From positions 5,208,001-5,272,000 of the forward strand of contig NZ_CP114013.1 in the NCBI RefSeq assembly GCF_028416635.1: a stretch of 64,000 nt of DNA, written 5' to 3'. The notes beneath the pieces are model-generated. The model saw nothing but the letters and a program-made list of their open reading frames with translations, searched no databases and had not been told where the DNA came from. The translations under genes and the position numbers were made by a program. Below, in pieces: positions 61,564-64,000 of the stretch; position 1 is the stretch's first letter; each line of letters opens with the position of its first letter. The DNA comes from Baekduia alba (GTDB taxonomy: Bacteria; Actinomycetota; Thermoleophilia; Solirubrobacterales; Solirubrobacteraceae).

Positions 61564-62097
61564 ATGCGCTGCCGCTTCGCAACGGTCGGGCTCGCGTGCG
61601 CCGCGCTCGCGGTCGCCGTGCCCACACCCCTCGCGCAGGCCCAGGACGCCACGTCGGCGAGCCCCAGCAGCACCACCAACAAGGGGACGACCTCGGCGGC
61701 GCCCGGCTCGTCGGTCCTGCCGGGCTCGACCACGGCCCCGGCGTCGACCACCGCGCCGTCGACCACGACGCCGCCCTCCACCGCGACGATCCAGTCGACC
61801 GCCGTCCCGCAGACCGCGACGCCGCCGACCGACGCCACGCCGGCCTCGACCGCGGCCCCCGCGGGCGGCGTTCCGGGCCAGCCCGGTCCGTCCTCGGACG
61901 ACTCGAGCACCGCCATCGTCCTCGTGGCGATCATTGGCGCGCTGCTGCTCGCGGCGGCCCTCGCGATCGCCGCCGCGCGCTGGTGGGCGTACGAGCCGCC
62001 ATGGTGGATCCGCTGGCGTCACGCGACCGCCGAAGCGGGCTGGCGGACCTCTGCCGCATGGGCGGAGTTCCGCGACTGGGTGCGCCTAGGACGCTGA
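61564..62097 (+). CDS. Secreted Thr/Ser/Pro-rich protein with C-terminal membrane helix
   Basis: 177 residues. The signal peptide ends TPLAQAQ, residues 27-115 are a low-complexity TTAPSTTTPP stalk, and one helix (STAIVLVAIIGALLLAAALAIAA) is followed by a Trp-rich cytoplasmic tail (YEPPWWIRWRHATAEAGWR). It should span the membrane once with a long exported stalk. The ATG at 61564 is 9 bases after TAGCCT (61549-61554); the earlier GTG at 61555 would touch the promoter. Function unknown. Confidence 0.72.
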   Translation: MRCRFATVGLACAALAVAVPTPLAQAQDATSASPSSTTNKGTTSAAPGSSVLPGSTTAPASTTAPSTTTPPSTATIQSTAVPQTATPPTDATPASTAAPAGGVPGQPGPSSDDSSTAIVLVAIIGALLLAAALAIAAARWWAYEPPWWIRWRHATAEAGWRTSAAWAEFRDWVRLGR

Positions 62098-62134
62098 AGC
62101 ACGGCGCCTACACTTGAAGTTCTCCGCAGATAGC

Positions 62135-62151
62135 GGGGACGACCCCTTTTT
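62135..62151 (+). terminator. Short hairpin with T-run before nrdJ
   Basis: GGGG-ACGA-CCCC followed by TTTTT. The stem is only 4 pairs, so it is a weak terminator of the preceding gene or an attenuator in the nrdJ leader. A possible TACACT -10 box lies upstream at 62109-62114. No B12 riboswitch box was recognised in this gap. Confidence 0.4.
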
Positions 62152-62238
62152 CCGTCCGGCCCACGCGCCACCCTGCTCGACCCCCACCAAGGTTTTCGAG
62201 TTGCCGCGGGCCGGCGGCGAGGAAGGATCAAGAGGCGT

Positions 62239-64000
62239 ATGGACACAGCACCACAGACCGCTTTCGCGACGGACATCCAGCCCGGTCGCGCGCTCACGAT
62301 CGAGCGCTATTTCACGACCGCGGGCACCGCTCCTTTCGACAGCGTGGAGTGGGAGCTCCGCACCGCGGCGGTCGGCAAGTTCCGCCAGGACGACGTCGAG
62401 TTCCCGAAGACGTGGTCGCAGAACGCGACCAACATCGTCGCGCAGAAGTACTTCCGCGGCCAGATGGACTCGCCCGCGCGCGAGCGCTCCGTCAAGCAGA
62501 TGATCGGCCGCGTCTCGGGCACGATCGCCGACTGGGGCCGCCAGCGCGGCTACTTCGCGACCGCCGAGGACGGCGACGCGTTCCAGGACGAGCTCACCTA
62601 CATCTTGCTGCACCAGCTGGCGGCGTTCAACTCGCCGGTCTGGTTCAACGTCGGCTTCGAAGAGCAGCCGCAGTGCTCGGCCTGCTTCATCCTGAGCGTC
62701 GAGGACACGATGGACTCGATCCTCGACTGGAACACGCGCGAGGGTCGCATCTTCCGCGGCGGTTCCGGCTCGGGCATCAACCTGTCCAACATCCGCGGCT
62801 CGATGGAGCCGCTGTCCAAGGGCGGCACGGCCTCCGGCCCGGTGTCCTTCATGCGCGGCGCCGACTCGTGGGCCGGCACCATCAAGTCGGGCGGCAAGAC
62901 GCGCCGCGCGGCCAAGATGGTGGTCCTCGACGTCGACCACCCGGACATCGTCGAGTTCATCGAGTGCAAGGCCAAGGAGGAGGACAAGGCCGAGGCGCTG
63001 CGCAACGCGGGCTTCGACATGTCCATCGACGGCGACGGCTTCAAGTCGATCCAGTACCAGAACGCCAACAACTCGGTCCGCGTCACCGACGAGTTCATGA
63101 ACGCCGCCGAGGCCGACGGCGAGTGGCGCACGCTGGCCCGCTCCAACGGCAAGCCGGTCGGCGAGCCGCTGCGCGCGCGTGAGGTCATGCGCAAGATCGG
63201 CGAGGCCGCCTGGCGCTGCGCCGACCCGGGCGTCCAGTACGACACCATCATCAACGAGTGGCACACCTGCCCGGTGTCGGGCCGCATCAACGCGTCGAAC
63301 CCGTGCTCGGAGTACATGCACGTCGACGACTCGGCCTGCAACCTGGCGTCGCTCAACCTCATGAAGTTCCGCCGCGTCGACGGCACGTTCGACGTCGAGC
63401 GCTTCGAGAAGGCCGTCGACGTCGTCTTCCTCGCGCAGGAGATCGTGGTCGGGCCGTCGAGCTACCCGACCGAGGAGATCGGCGTCAACGCCCGCGCGTT
63501 CCGCCAGCTCGGCATGGGCTACGCCAACCTCGGCGCGTACCTGATGTCCAACGGCATGCCGTACGACTCGGAGTCCGGCCGCGCGACGGCCGCCGCGATC
63601 ACGGCGCTGATGACCGGCCGCGCATACCTGCAGTCGGCGAAGGTCGCCGCGGCGATCGGCCCGTACGAGCGCTACGCCGAGAACCGCGAGCCGCACAACG
63701 CGGTCATGCGCATGCACCGCGACGCCACGGCGCACATCCCGGTCGGCATCGGCCGCGACGACGCGCTGCTGTCCGCTGCCCGCGAGGTGTGGGACGAGGC
63801 GGTCGAGGTCGGCGAGGCCCACGGTTACCGCAACGCGCAGGCGACGGTGCTCGCTCCGACCGGCACGATCTCGTTCCTGATGGACTGCGACACGACGGGC
63901 GTCGAGCCCGACTTCTCGCTCGTCAAGTACAAGGAGCTCGTCGGCGGCGGGTCGATGACGATCGTCAACCGCACGGTCGGCCTCGCGCTGGAGACGCTCG
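62239..64000 (+). CDS. nrdJ: Class II (adenosylcobalamin-dependent) ribonucleotide reductase (partial)
   Basis: 587 codons are visible and the frame runs off the right edge; full-length enzymes are usually 700-1200 residues. SPVWFNVGFEEQPQCSACFI (core NVGFEEQPQCSACF) contains the first redox cysteine, RIFRGGSGSGINLSNIR and NASNPCSEYMHVDDSACNL (core NPCSEYMH) contain the radical-site cysteine and catalytic Asn/Glu. It makes deoxyribonucleotides using vitamin B12 and needs no oxygen. An AGGAAGG-type site lies before the ATG at 62239. With tmk and holB nearby the region is rich in DNA-precursor and replication functions. Confidence 0.93.
   Translation, partial: MDTAPQTAFATDIQPGRALTIERYFTTAGTAPFDSVEWELRTAAVGKFRQDDVEFPKTWSQNATNIVAQKYFRGQMDSPARERSVKQMIGRVSGTIADWGRQRGYFATAEDGDAFQDELTYILLHQLAAFNSPVWFNVGFEEQPQCSACFILSVEDTMDSILDWNTREGRIFRGGSGSGINLSNIRGSMEPLSKGGTASGPVSFMRGADSWAGTIKSGGKTRRAAKMVVLDVDHPDIVEFIECKAKEEDKAEALRNAGFDMSIDGDGFKSIQYQNANNSVRVTDEFMNAAEADGEWRTLARSNGKPVGEPLRAREVMRKIGEAAWRCADPGVQYDTIINEWHTCPVSGRINASNPCSEYMHVDDSACNLASLNLMKFRRVDGTFDVERFEKAVDVVFLAQEIVVGPSSYPTEEIGVNARAFRQLGMGYANLGAYLMSNGMPYDSESGRATAAAITALMTGRAYLQSAKVAAAIGPYERYAENREPHNAVMRMHRDATAHIPVGIGRDDALLSAAREVWDEAVEVGEAHGYRNAQATVLAPTGTISFLMDCDTTGVEPDFSLVKYKELVGGGSMTIVNRTVGLALETL

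Noticed and set aside
62098-62238. B12 riboswitch or NrdR boxes before nrdJ
   Set aside because: The gap is only 141 bases and shows neither a recognisable B12 box nor paired NrdR palindromes; only a weak hairpin with a T-run was found.

Overview
The window is one contiguous stretch of very GC-rich DNA with short intergenic gaps, many GTG starts, 4-bp ATGA/GTGA gene overlaps and numerous apparently leaderless genes. It carries a B12-dependent ribonucleotide reductase, a MsiK-type sugar ABC operon and an ECF41 sigma factor. These traits fit a high-GC actinobacterium; I infer the Thermoleophilia (Solirubrobacter/Conexibacter/Patulibacter type), but sequence reading alone cannot prove the genus.

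Layout. (1) 1-12.4 kb: a carbohydrate locus. A leftward operon, deoR-like regulator > GH4 glycosidase > PfkB kinase > lipoprotein binding protein > two permeases > ATPase > SIS isomerase/deaminase, is followed by a separately promoted secreted PIG-L deacetylase. An IolE-like and an IolG-like gene diverge from it, and a 32-bp near-palindrome sits in the shared regulatory gap. (2) 12.5-25.5 kb: a flippase-like membrane protein, several small housekeeping or hypothetical genes, an internally deleted ZIP transporter, a PilZ protein, and a GntR-controlled catabolic/transport cluster (cupin and quinone reductase on one side; lactonase-like hydrolase, DUF485 protein, Na+/solute symporter and second reductase on the other). 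An epimerase and a hipBA toxin-antitoxin module with evenly spaced palindromic operators follow. (3) 25.5-32.4 kb: an ECF41 sigma factor with its epimerase partner behind a matching ECF41-type promoter, a flavin monooxygenase preceded by a 19-bp palindrome resembling the rifamycin-associated element, and a PadR-controlled ABC exporter.

(4) 32.7-49.1 kb: accessory DNA accreted at a tRNA-Thr(CGT) gene. The tRNA 3' part is repeated at 33.36, 40.24 and 48.99 kb. Just left of each copy lies a leftward xis/int pair; the leftmost pair is decayed. Island A (33.4-40.2 kb) carries a bacterial reverse transcriptase, a DnaQ exonuclease-BRCT protein, a HEPN-type protein and a small repeat protein, a likely defence cargo. 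Island B (40.3-48.9 kb) carries a truncated large serine recombinase, three secreted proteins, and a divergent cassette of acyl carrier protein + GNAT acyltransferase versus a fatty-acyl-AMP ligase, a candidate uncharacterised lipid-conjugation system.

(5) 49.1-64 kb: core chromosome. It holds a GGDEF-GAF-HD-GYP protein whose end runs into a convergent MFS pump, a MarR regulator with twin operators, uppP, divergent holB and tmk with overlapping -10 elements, an 1851-residue tail-anchored coiled-coil protein, a secreted threonine-rich membrane protein and the start of nrdJ (cut by the window end).
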